This document shows, one piece after another, positions 1 to 5,997 of a stretch of 5,997 bases of DNA. The position numbers were made by a program, and so were the translations under genes. How positions within the stretch are numbered: the first letter of the stretch is position 1; each line of letters starts with the position of its first letter. Source of the DNA: Tatlockia sp. (GTDB taxonomy: Bacteria; Cyanobacteriota; Cyanobacteriia; Cyanobacteriales; Chroococcidiopsidaceae); the NCBI GenBank assembly GCA_013698215.1, contig JACCVJ010000036.1:1-5997 (forward strand), given 5' to 3'. The notes below the pieces were generated by a model, which was not told the DNA's origin, searched no databases, and saw only the letters and a list, made by a program, of their open reading frames with translations.

Positions 1-797
1 TGCGCATTTAAACGCAGATGTGGTGTACAGCCTGAAACCTTCAGGCAAATGGTGGAACTGCTCCATAATCATCTAGAACGCACTGGTAAACGAGGAGGAC
101 AAGCAAAACTGAAGGTTGAAGACCAACTGCTATTGGTATTGGAGTATTGGCGCGAGTATCGCACGCAATTCCACATTGCAACCAGTTGGGGGCTAAGTGA
201 ATCTGCGGTTTGTCGGCTAATTCAGAGAGTGGAAAGGCTGTTAATGGATGCGGGTCAGTTCCGCTTACCAGGCAAAAAACAGCTTTATCGAAATGCTTAC
301 AACTGGGATGTGGTGGTTGTAGATGTAACAGAAAGTCCGCGCTTAGCGTCAAAAAAAAAACAGCGTAGCTATTACAGTGGGAAGAAAAAGCGGCATACGC
401 TCAAAGCGCAAGTAGTAGTTAACCAAACCACGGGGCAAATCCTTTGCACTGCCTTTGGCAAGGGACGAGTCCACGACTTTCAGTTGTTTAAACAATTTCG
501 CATTCCGATGTTACCTCTTCAGTTGTGCTTGGCTGACAAGGGTTATAGGGACTTGCCAAACTGCACCCTAGTAGTTGTACTCCAACCAAGAAGCCCCGCA
601 AGCAGAAGTTGGACGATTACGAGCGTCAACACAACCGTCTCTCCGCCCGATTGCGGGTTGTGGCGGAACACATCAATCGCCGATTAAAGATTTTTCGGAT
701 TTTGGCAGAGCGCTACCGTAACCGCCGACGGCGTTTCGGACTACGCTTCAACTTAATTGCTGCAATTCTCAATTTTGAACTCGCCCTCCCTTCATGA
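1..797 (+). pseudogene. IS5-family DDE transposase, frameshifted and 5'-truncated by the window edge
   Basis: The first part reads in frame 1 from base 1 (residues CAFKRRCGVQPETFRQ precede the first ATG at 49, so that ATG is internal). About 110-250 is a helix-turn-helix region of the HTH_Tnp_4 type (LSESAVCRLIQRVERLL). The DDE_Tnp_4 catalytic domain follows, with the first Asp in VVVDVTESP (codon 322-324) and the second in LADKGYR (codon 535-537). Sense then moves to frame 3, where reading from 549 gives GLAKLHPSS, PTKKPRK, the catalytic Glu in VVAEHINRRLK (codon 666-668), and the family-typical FRILAERYRNRRRRFGLRFN, ending at TGA 795-797. The break falls at 546-549. Restoring one C after 546 gives GYQGLAKLH, the expected family motif, so I infer a one-base deletion. 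In frame 1 the protein continues with unrelated residues to a stop at 685-687. No A-rich or X-XXY-YYZ slippery heptamer lies at the junction, so programmed frameshifting is unlikely. All three catalytic acidic residues survive in the DNA, but no single frame encodes them. Confidence 0.85.
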
Positions 798-814
798 TTC
801 ACGCAAGAGGTCTA
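1..814 (+). mobile_element. IS5-family insertion sequence, right-hand part, left end outside window
   Basis: This stretch is the 3' portion of an insertion sequence carrying an IS5-type DDE transposase, which normally moves the element by cut-and-paste. The reading frame is already open at base 1 with conserved N-terminal residues, so the left terminal inverted repeat and the start codon lie outside the window. The right boundary is an inference: shortly after the transposase stop comes GCAAGAGGTCTA (803-814), a plausible terminal repeat, followed by a near-mirror TAGACATTGC (816-825). Without the left end, the terminal repeats and target duplication cannot be confirmed, so the end may be off by tens of bases. 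The element lies tail to tail with pnp, and its transposase is frameshifted, so this copy is probably not self-mobile. Confidence 0.7.
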
Positions 815-902
815 ATAGACATTGCAGGAATAGGCGATGTTTATCGCAGGTTTGTTGCTTAGTTTCTGCCGTAAAAAGACTAAATTAATTGCTTTCAATT
901 CT

Positions 903-936
903 AAAAAAGCACACAAACCTCAAGTTTCTGTGCTTT
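903..936 (-). terminator. Intrinsic (Rho-independent) terminator of pnp
   Basis: Arms 906-918 and 924-936 form a 13-bp stem with one mismatch (914/928) around the 5-nt loop 919-923. Read on the minus strand, the hairpin (AAAGCACAGAAAC, loop TTGAG, GTTTGTGTGCTTT) runs straight into a run of T (complement of 903-908). It sits about 30 bases beyond the pnp stop codon, the normal place for a pnp terminator. Read on the plus strand the right arm is followed by CAATTAGTAA, without a T tract beyond the stem, so it should be much weaker against rightward transcription from the IS. The surrounding spacer (798-967) also contains a small GCGAT-GTTT-ATCGC hairpin at 834-847 and an 11-bp direct repeat TGCTTTCAATT at 890-900 and 931-941. 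No gene is visible there. Confidence 0.8.
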
Positions 937-967
937 CAATTAGTAATTTAATTGTTCAAGCCGATAG

Positions 968-3127
968 TTAATGGTTAACGGCAGCAGCAGCGCGGGCGGC
1001 GGCGGCTTCGTCAGGGTGAATACCTAAACGGGTAAGATTAATTCGCCCTTTGTTATCAACCTCGCGGATTTTTACAATTACTTCATCGCCAACAGTCAAC
1101 TCATCTTCCACTTTGGCAACACGGTGGTCAGCAAGTTGAGAAATGTGAACCATTCCTTCTTTTCCAGGCAGAAATTCGATAAAGGCTCCAATGGGGATAA
1201 TTCGATTTACGCGACCTGCATAAACATCACCTTCATTAAGCTTGCGTGTCATGCCTTGAATGATGTTACGAGCTTTTTTAGCTTTGCTTTCATCAATCGC
1301 TGAAATTGTTACTGTGCCATCATCTTCGATATCAACTTTTGCCCCAGTTTCCTCGGTAATGCCTTTAATAGTTTTACCACCAGGGCCAATAATTAAGCCA
1401 ATTAAGTCTGAATCAATCTTAATTGTCAGCAAGCGAGGGGCAAAAGGTGAAGTTTCCGAGCGCGGTTTATCGATTACCTCTAGCATTTTCTCTAGAATAT
1501 GCTGTCTAGCTGGGCGTGCTTGCTCGATAGCTTGAGCAATGGTTTCTATGGGTAAACCACTAATTTTCATGTCCATTTGCAAGGCGGTAATTCCGGTATC
1601 TGTCCCGGCAACTTTAAAGTCCATATCGCCTAAAAAGTCTTCAATGCCTTGAATGTCGGTCAGGACGCGCACTTCGTCACCTTCTTTAATTAAGCCCATA
1701 GCTGCACCGCTTACAGGCTTAGAAATTGGTACGCCAGCATCCATTAATGCTAGGGTAGAACCGCAGACTGAACCCATAGATGTTGAACCATTAGAAGAAA
1801 GAATCTCTGATACTATGCGAATCACGTAGGGGAAATCCTCTTTTGATGGCAGTACAGGTAAAATCGATCTTTCGGCTAAAGCTCCGTGACCGATTTCTCG
1901 CCGACCTGGAGCGCGTAGAGGTTTGGTTTCGCCGACAGAATAAGGTGGGAAATTGTAATGATGCAAGTAGCGTTTTTTTTGCAAATCTGGTTGCAAATCA
2001 TCTAAAAGGGTTTGAGCATCTCCCGGCGTACCAAGGGTACAAGCCGATAATACTTGAGTTAGTCCCCGATTAAACAAGCCACTACCATGTACTCGCTTGG
2101 GCAATAGGTCGATGCTACAAGAAACTGGGCGCACTTCGTCGAGTCTGCGTCCGTCTATGCGTACTCCGTCTTCAATGATTTGACGGCGCATAAGTTTTTT
2201 AGTTAAAGCCTTAAAATTGTTGCCTAAAGCTTTACTATTTGTTTGGGTCGCTACTCGAATTAAGTCATCTTCGGGCAAGGCGGCAATTTCAGCAACGATA
2301 GATTTTTTAACTTCATCTAGGGCAGCATCGCGGACATTTTTATCTTTCTCAAATCGTCCTATAATTTCTTTAACCGAATCTGTAGCGCGATCGCTAATAA
2401 AGTTTAGCAAGGTTTGATCTTCTTGGGGTGGTGTTTCTGTTACCATTTCAATACCCAATTCAGCAATTAAGTCTAGCTGCGCTCCAATCAAGTCTCGCAC
2501 TGCTTCATAGCCAAAATCAATTGCTTCGATAATGTCTCGCTCTGGTAACTGGTTAGCTCCAGCTTCTACCATAATTACCCCATGAGGAGAGCCTGCTACT
2601 ACTAAATCTAACTCTCCCGCTTCAATCTCTGCGTAAGTAGGATTGATGATAAAATCGTCTCCTACTAACCCCACTCTTACCGCCGCCATTGGCCCATTAA
2701 AAGGGATTTTGGCGAGTAGTGTGGCTAAAGATGCACCAGTCACCGCTAATATATCTGGCGGTACTAACTCATCCATTGATAAAGTAGTGGCGACGATTTG
2801 CAAGTCATCCCGCAGCCAAGAGGGAAATAAGGGACGCATGGGACGATCAATTAGACGACTAGCGAGGATAGATTTTTCTGGGGGACGAGCTTCGCGGCGC
2901 AGATATCCTCCTGGAATCCGCCCGACAGCATACAATCTTTCTTCGTAATCTACAGTTAATGGTAAAAAATCAATGCCTTCTCTGGCGGTGGAGCGAGTCG
3001 CAGTTACAAGGACTACGGTATCTCCAGATTGCATCAAAACCGACCCACCAGCTTGAGGAGCCAATAGACCAACCTTAAGCCTAATATCCCGTCCATCAAA
3101 GGATATTGACCTATCAATCTCTCTCAT
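968..3127 (-). CDS. pnp: Polynucleotide phosphorylase (polyribonucleotide nucleotidyltransferase)
   Basis: PNPase is a cytoplasmic homotrimer that degrades RNA 3' to 5' with phosphate, releasing nucleoside diphosphates; in reverse it adds heteropolymeric tails. The 719-residue protein is the normal full length. Domains in order: first RNase PH core (about 10-145, with YLRR at 75-78 lining the RNA channel), its C-terminal part (about 148-215), the all-helical linker (about 240-325), second RNase PH core (about 326-540), KH (about 563-625, GxxG loop GPGG 581-584) and S1 (about 634-702). By alignment with the E. coli enzyme the catalytic residues D486, D492 and K494 correspond to D497, D503 and K505 in [10 protein letters not shown]. 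The phosphate-site motifs GRREIGHG (408-415) and NGSTSM (446-451) are present. The start [10 protein letters not shown] is supported by an AGGAAG box. The alanine-rich tail after S1 is short. The gene appears monocistronic: it has its own leader and terminator, and no rpsO adjoins it. In cyanobacteria PNPase is known to bind a C-terminal peptide of RNase E, so it probably acts in RNA decay complexes; that partner is not in the window. Confidence 0.98.
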   Translation of the reverse strand: MREIDRSISFDGRDIRLKVGLLAPQAGGSVLMQSGDTVVLVTATRSTAREGIDFLPLTVDYEERLYAVGRIPGGYLRREARPPEKSILASRLIDRPMRPLFPSWLRDDLQIVATTLSMDELVPPDILAVTGASLATLLAKIPFNGPMAAVRVGLVGDDFIINPTYAEIEAGELDLVVAGSPHGVIMVEAGANQLPERDIIEAIDFGYEAVRDLIGAQLDLIAELGIEMVTETPPQEDQTLLNFISDRATDSVKEIIGRFEKDKNVRDAALDEVKKSIVAEIAALPEDDLIRVATQTNSKALGNNFKALTKKLMRRQIIEDGVRIDGRRLDEVRPVSCSIDLLPKRVHGSGLFNRGLTQVLSACTLGTPGDAQTLLDDLQPDLQKKRYLHHYNFPPYSVGETKPLRAPGRREIGHGALAERSILPVLPSKEDFPYVIRIVSEILSSNGSTSMGSVCGSTLALMDAGVPISKPVSGAAMGLIKEGDEVRVLTDIQGIEDFLGDMDFKVAGTDTGITALQMDMKISGLPIETIAQAIEQARPARQHILEKMLEVIDKPRSETSPFAPRLLTIKIDSDLIGLIIGPGGKTIKGITEETGAKVDIEDDGTVTISAIDESKAKKARNIIQGMTRKLNEGDVYAGRVNRIIPIGAFIEFLPGKEGMVHISQLADHRVAKVEDELTVGDEVIVKIREVDNKGRINLTRLGIHPDEAAAARAAAAVNH
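2387..2394. repeat. HIP1 octamer inside pnp
   Basis: A perfect GCGATCGC palindrome lies in the coding region for the helical linker of PNPase. HIP1 is heavily over-represented in many cyanobacterial genomes and is a lineage marker rather than a gene-specific element. Confidence 0.9.
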
Positions 3128-3136
3128 TCAGTTTTT

Positions 3137-3142
3137 CTTCCT
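3137..3142 (-). promoter_or_regulatory. Ribosome binding site of pnp
   Basis: The minus strand reads AGGAAG, then 9 bases, then the ATG at 3127-3125. This is a good Shine-Dalgarno match at normal spacing and fixes the pnp start. A TGA sits directly before the ATG in the same frame (3130-3128), so there is no longer in-frame form. Confidence 0.75.
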
Positions 3143-3210
3143 GCTCTTTTTTCTCTGTCGCGATCCTAGCATCGATAGAGGAGACAAGGAGTAAGGGTAA
3201 GCTAAATAGT

Positions 3211-3218
3211 GCGATCGC
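3211..3218. repeat. HIP1 octamer in the divergent intergenic region
   Basis: A perfect GCGATCGC palindrome about 85 bases upstream of the pnp start. HIP1 sites are more often found inside genes, but an intergenic copy is not rare. Confidence 0.9.
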
Positions 3219-3261
3219 CTTTCTAAAAACTGTGTTATGTGTAAATACTGAAAATTATTAT

Positions 3262-3291
3262 TTGACTTCAATTTAATTTTAAAGTAGTCAA
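3262..3291. repeat. TTGACT/AGTCAA inverted repeat
   Basis: TTGACTTC (3262-3269) and GTAGTCAA (3284-3291) form 8-base arms with one mismatch, separated by 14 AT-rich bases. The sequence could be an operator for a dimeric regulator, and on each strand TTGACT also resembles a -35 box. On the minus strand TTGACT has no good -10 at 16-18 bases. The role is unknown, and chance is a real possibility in AT-rich DNA. Confidence 0.35.
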
Positions 3292-3356
3292 GCAAAAGCT
3301 TATTACTGTATAACATAGAGCAAGTTAGGCGCTAAAAATCAGCTTTATTGAAAAAT

Positions 3357-3370
3357 GTATAAATAATTAC
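3357..3370. promoter_or_regulatory. Possible NtcA-type site, GTA-N8-TAC
   Basis: The sequence GTA-TAAATAAT-TAC matches the core consensus GTAN8TAC for NtcA, the global nitrogen regulator of cyanobacteria, with the favoured T before GTA. It lies 45 bases before the SNF2 start codon. Class II NtcA promoters have a TAN3T -10 box about 22 bases after the site; here 3393-3398 is TAAGTC, which misses the final T. A match to six fixed bases is expected about once or twice by chance in 6 kb, so this is only a candidate. Confidence 0.25.
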
Positions 3371-3415
3371 TTTACAAGTAAATCAGTTTGCGTAAGTCAG
3401 AATTTTGGGAAAAAG

Positions 3416-5997
3416 ATGGCAATTTTACACGGTAGTTGGTTACTAAAAAAGCAAGGTAGTTGCTTTTTTATTTGGGGAGAAACTTGGCGGAGTTTTGTCG
3501 GGTTGTCAGAAAGCTTGACAGCGTTACCCAATCATCCGTTAGCGATGACACCAGAGGATTTAATAGCTTGGGTATCTTTGCAAAACTCCGAAGTCGCTAA
3601 ATTACTCCCCACAGCTTCCGGTGCGACGGTGGCAAATAAACGCCCCCGCAAAGGGACAATTGCTCAAAAGCTAGAAGTAAGTAATCATCGAGTAGCTTCT
3701 AGTCAGGTAATTGCTTTACCAACTCATAGCGAACAAAATTTACTGCATCCGGTACATTCTGTAGCCATAGAATTAGAGAGCGATAAGTCTTATTTGTTAT
3801 ATCCCTGGCAAGTTGAGGGATTTTGCTTTAGTCCGTTGGAGGCAATGAAATTACTAAACTCTCTACCTTTAGGGATTGAAGAAAATTCTTACTTGGGTGG
3901 AGATTTGCGTTTTTGGGCGCAAGTTGCTCGGTGGAGTTGGGATGTAATGAGTAGGGCTAAATTTTTGCCTACTTTAGAAAGACTTGAAGATAATACGCTG
4001 ACGACTAAGTGGCGGAGTTTATTAGATAGTTCTGTTGATTCGGGGCGCTTGGAACAATTTGCCCAAACTATGCCTTTAGCTTGCCTGTGCTATCAGCAAG
4101 AAACCAACAGTGCAATAGATTTACCATTACCGCCGCAAAAACTAATTCAAGACTTTCTTAGTAGTACCATAGATGCTCAGGTACGAACGGTGGTTAGTAG
4201 CGATTTGCCTACCTTGCCGCCTTTATGGAAAGAATGGCTACACAGTTTAACTCGTATTGATAATACTGTTAAATCAGAGCCAGGGCAACTAGAACGGCTG
4301 GAATCGTCGCTAAATGCTTGGATTGCACCTTTGCAGTATCAATTGACGGCGGCTCAAAATCGCTTTCGGACTTGTTTTCAGTTAGTGCCGCCAACCTCTG
4401 ATAATAATGACTGGATTTTGGCTTATTCTCTGCAAGCTGTAGATGAAGCGGAATTTTTGGTAGATGCCGCAGCAATTTGGCAGCATCCCGTGGAAAGTTG
4501 GGTGTATCAAAATCGAGAGATAGAAAACCCCCAAGAAACTTTTTTGCGCGGGTTGGGTTTGGCTTCTAGATTGTACGAACCCGTTGCGCCTAGTTTAGAA
4601 TTCGCCTATCCTCAAAGTTGTATTTTGACTCCGTTGCAAGCTTATGAGTTTATTAAATCTATCGCTTGGCGGTTTGAAGACAACGGTTTAGGCGTAGTTT
4701 TGCCGCCAAGTCTTAGCAGTAGCGGCGGTTGGGCGAATCGTTTGGGTTTAAAAATTAGCAACGCAACTCCCCAACAACAGCAACGTTTAGGATTGCACAG
4801 TTTACTGACCTTGCAGTGGGAATTGGTCATTGGGGGTCAGACAATATCTAAAGCAGAGTTTGACCGCCTTGTAGCGCTGGGTAGCCCCCTTGTAGAGATT
4901 AATGGAGAATGGGTAGAACTGAAACCGCCTGATATCAAAACTGCCCAAAACTTTTTTGCTGCGCGTAAAAATAGCTTGACATTATCGCTAGAAGATGCTC
5001 TGCGCTTGAGTACGGGGGATACAATGGCGATTGAAAAATTGCCCGTAGTTAGCTTTGAAGCTTCGGGAGTGCTTCAGGAATTGATGACTACTTTACAAGA
5101 TAATAATGCGATCGCAGTTTTACCTACACCAAGCAAGTTTCAAGGAGAGTTGCGCCCTTATCAACAACGGGGTTTTAGCTGGCTAGTGTTTTTAGAGCGT
5201 TGGGGTTTGGGTGCGTGTTTAGCCGATGATATGGGTTTAGGCAAAACAGCACAGTTGATCGCCTTTTTGCTCTATCTGCAAGAACAAAAAGCTTTGACAC
5301 AGCCCACTTTGGTAGTTTGTCCCACTTCGGTATTGGGTAACTGGGAGCGAGAAGTTAAGAAATTTGCGCCCAGCTTAAAAGTCATGATTCATCACGGCGA
5401 TAAACGCTCTAAAGGTGAGGTTTTTGTCAAAGAAGTACAAAAGCATGAAATTGTCATTACAAGTTATGCGTTAACTTACCGGGATATTAAGGTATTTGAA
5501 AGTGTTTCTTGGCAAGGAGTTGTATTAGATGAAGCCCAAAATGTTAAAAACTCCGACGCGAAACAATCCCAAGCAGTTAGACAATTAAAGGCTAGTTTTA
5601 AAATTGCTTTGACTGGTACGCCTGTAGAAAATAGATTAGGGGAATTATGGTCAATTTTAGACTTTCTTAATCCGGGTTATTTGGGCGCTAAACAATTTTT
5701 TCAAAGGCGGTTTGCGATGCCAATTGAAAAGTATGGCGATGCAGCTTCTTTAAATACATTGCGACTTCTTGTACAGCCTTTTATACTCCGGCGATTGAAA
5801 AGCGATCGCACCATCATTCAAGATTTGCCCGAAAAGCAAGAAATGACGGTATTTTGCGGACTTTCTGTAGAGCAAGCAACCCTTTATCAACAAGTAGTTG
5901 AAGACTCTTTAGCACAAATAGAATCGGCGGAAGGGGTACAGCGACGCGGAATGATTTTAGCGCTACTTGTGAAGTTAAAACAAATTTGCAATCATCC
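3416..5997 (+). CDS. SNF2-family DEAD/DEAH-box helicase, N-terminal 860 residues (runs off right edge)
   Basis: The frame opens after a TAG at 3326-3328. The first usable start is ATG 3416, giving MAILHGSWLL; only a weak GGGA-type purine stretch precedes it. It stays open to the window end. SNF2 proteins are ATP-driven double-stranded DNA translocases that remodel or strip protein-DNA complexes; the exact substrate of this bacterial group is not established. Residues 1-430 form a poorly conserved N-terminal region. About 430-520 resembles the SNF2-associated domain (DUF3670-like: RLGLHSLLTLQWELVIGG, then GSPLVEINGEWVEL). The SNF2 ATPase lobe follows: LRPYQQRGFSWL (579-590), Walker A DDMGLGKT (604-611), motif Ia VVCPTSVLGNW (633-643), Walker B DEAQ (705-708), motif III LTGTPVENRLGELW (732-745), PFILRRLKSD (788-797) and the closing KQICNHP at the edge. 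All visible ATPase motifs are intact. The second RecA lobe with motifs IV-VI, perhaps 200 more residues, should lie just to the right. E. coli RapA is a distant relative, but this is a different domain arrangement. Bacterial genes of this type often sit beside a SWIM zinc-finger gene, which cannot be checked here. Confidence 0.93.
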   Translation, partial: MAILHGSWLLKKQGSCFFIWGETWRSFVGLSESLTALPNHPLAMTPEDLIAWVSLQNSEVAKLLPTASGATVANKRPRKGTIAQKLEVSNHRVASSQVIALPTHSEQNLLHPVHSVAIELESDKSYLLYPWQVEGFCFSPLEAMKLLNSLPLGIEENSYLGGDLRFWAQVARWSWDVMSRAKFLPTLERLEDNTLTTKWRSLLDSSVDSGRLEQFAQTMPLACLCYQQETNSAIDLPLPPQKLIQDFLSSTIDAQVRTVVSSDLPTLPPLWKEWLHSLTRIDNTVKSEPGQLERLESSLNAWIAPLQYQLTAAQNRFRTCFQLVPPTSDNNDWILAYSLQAVDEAEFLVDAAAIWQHPVESWVYQNREIENPQETFLRGLGLASRLYEPVAPSLEFAYPQSCILTPLQAYEFIKSIAWRFEDNGLGVVLPPSLSSSGGWANRLGLKISNATPQQQQRLGLHSLLTLQWELVIGGQTISKAEFDRLVALGSPLVEINGEWVELKPPDIKTAQNFFAARKNSLTLSLEDALRLSTGDTMAIEKLPVVSFEASGVLQELMTTLQDNNAIAVLPTPSKFQGELRPYQQRGFSWLVFLERWGLGACLADDMGLGKTAQLIAFLLYLQEQKALTQPTLVVCPTSVLGNWEREVKKFAPSLKVMIHHGDKRSKGEVFVKEVQKHEIVITSYALTYRDIKVFESVSWQGVVLDEAQNVKNSDAKQSQAVRQLKASFKIALTGTPVENRLGELWSILDFLNPGYLGAKQFFQRRFAMPIEKYGDAASLNTLRLLVQPFILRRLKSDRTIIQDLPEKQEMTVFCGLSVEQATLYQQVVEDSLAQIESAEGVQRRGMILALLVKLKQICNH
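3445..3469. other. Perfect hairpin with A6/T6 flanks inside the start of the SNF2 gene
   Basis: AAAAAAGCAA (3445-3454) and TTGCTTTTTT (3460-3469) are exact reverse complements around the 5-nt loop GGTAG. The structure spans codons 10-18 of the helicase gene (residues LKKQGSCFF). It has the outline of a small bidirectional intrinsic terminator: a GCAA/TTGC core followed by six T on either strand. Only two G-C pairs support the stem, so if real it would be a weak pause or attenuation signal. It may equally be a by-product of Lys-Lys and Phe-Phe codons. Confidence 0.4.
5108..5115. repeat. HIP1 octamer in the SNF2 gene, upstream of the ATPase lobe
   Basis: A perfect GCGATCGC within codons 565-567 (Ala-Ile-Ala), in the linker just before the ATPase lobe. 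Confidence 0.9.
5802..5809. repeat. HIP1 octamer in the SNF2 gene, end of first lobe
   Basis: A perfect GCGATCGC covering the Ser-Asp-Arg codons of the RRLKSDR motif (residues 796-798). The octamer is accommodated in a conserved motif. Confidence 0.9.

Larger units (their letters stand above)
3128..3415. promoter_or_regulatory. Divergent intergenic region between pnp and the SNF2 helicase gene
   Basis: These 288 AT-rich bases must hold the promoters of both pnp (leftward) and the SNF2 gene (rightward). On the minus strand a weak promoter can be drawn: -10 AATAAT (complement of 3254-3259), 17-base spacer, -35 TTAAAA (complement of 3277-3282), implying a leader of roughly 120 nt. It is a poor match and only a candidate. 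The predicted leader contains a modest hairpin at 3153-3180 (CTCT/AGAG and TCG/CGA pairs, with a 2-nt bulge and loop 3165-3170) near the pnp ribosome binding site. No convincing -35/-10 pair is visible for the SNF2 gene. A short TTTAC-AA-GTAAA palindrome sits at 3371-3382. No credible small gene is present. Confidence 0.55.

Noticed and set aside
41..352. Minus-strand 103-codon open frame opposite the transposase
   Set aside because: It is the antisense of the HTH and early DDE region, which is clearly coding on the plus strand; it has no family resemblance.
540..560. Programmed -1 frameshift in the transposase
   Set aside because: The junction has no slippery heptamer, and the break falls inside a conserved catalytic-domain motif that a one-base insertion restores exactly; a deletion is the simpler reading.
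1260..2948. Several plus-strand open frames of 66-101 codons inside pnp
   Set aside because: They are antisense shadows of a conserved, complete pnp gene and resemble no known protein.
3128..3316. Minus-strand 62-codon open frame ending directly before the pnp start
   Set aside because: It has no ribosome binding site before its ATG, its composition is that of AT-rich spacer DNA, it has no recognisable motif, and it covers the probable pnp promoter and leader. The abutting TGA-ATG is likely accidental.
3446..3469. Genuine strong terminator separating a short upstream transcript from the SNF2 gene
   Set aside because: The stem has only two G-C pairs and lies inside a frame whose N-terminus (MAILHGSWLL) looks genuine, so I keep it as a structural oddity rather than calling a terminator.
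4269..4830. Two minus-strand open frames of 62-68 codons inside the SNF2 gene
   Set aside because: They lie opposite an uninterrupted conserved coding frame and carry no motif or start signal.
1..5997. CRISPR array, tRNA, rRNA, phage or defence-system genes
   Set aside because: No regularly spaced repeats, cloverleaf or rRNA-like sequence, and no phage or defence proteins were seen; the SNF2 gene alone, without nuclease or methylase neighbours in view, is not evidence of a defence system.

Overview
The window is ordinary cyanobacterial chromosome, with no sign of a novel multi-gene system. Four perfect copies of the HIP1 octamer GCGATCGC lie in about 6 kb (2387, 3211, 5108, 5802), a strong cyanobacterial signature. 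Both main genes have the form they take in cyanobacteria. Base composition is moderate, with AT-rich intergenic DNA. Genus cannot be fixed from this stretch.

Layout, left to right. Positions 1-797 (+) hold the 3' part of an IS5-family insertion sequence. Its DDE transposase is split by a single-base deletion near 546-549, so the copy looks dead; its beginning lies left of the window. Positions 798-967 are a short convergent spacer with the probable right end of the IS and a clear intrinsic terminator that ends the next gene. Positions 968-3127 (-) carry a complete pnp gene for polynucleotide phosphorylase, with both RNase PH cores, the KH and S1 RNA-binding domains and intact catalytic residues. 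Positions 3128-3415 are an AT-rich divergent intergenic region with the pnp ribosome binding site, a TTGACT/AGTCAA dyad, a HIP1 site and a perfect GTA-N8-TAC (NtcA-type) match. Positions 3416-5997 (+) are the first 860 codons of a large bacterial SNF2-family helicase with an N-terminal SNF2-associated region. It runs off the right edge just before the second helicase lobe, and it is not in any way broken within the window.

Functionally, pnp is a housekeeping RNA-turnover gene transcribed leftward, and the SNF2 gene is a DNA or nucleoprotein translocase transcribed rightward. They share only the divergent promoter region, and nothing indicates a joint pathway. The points most worth a second look are a perfect 10-bp hairpin with flanking A6/T6 runs inside the first 20 codons of the SNF2 gene, the GTA-N8-TAC box upstream of it, and the easily reconstructed frameshift in the transposase.
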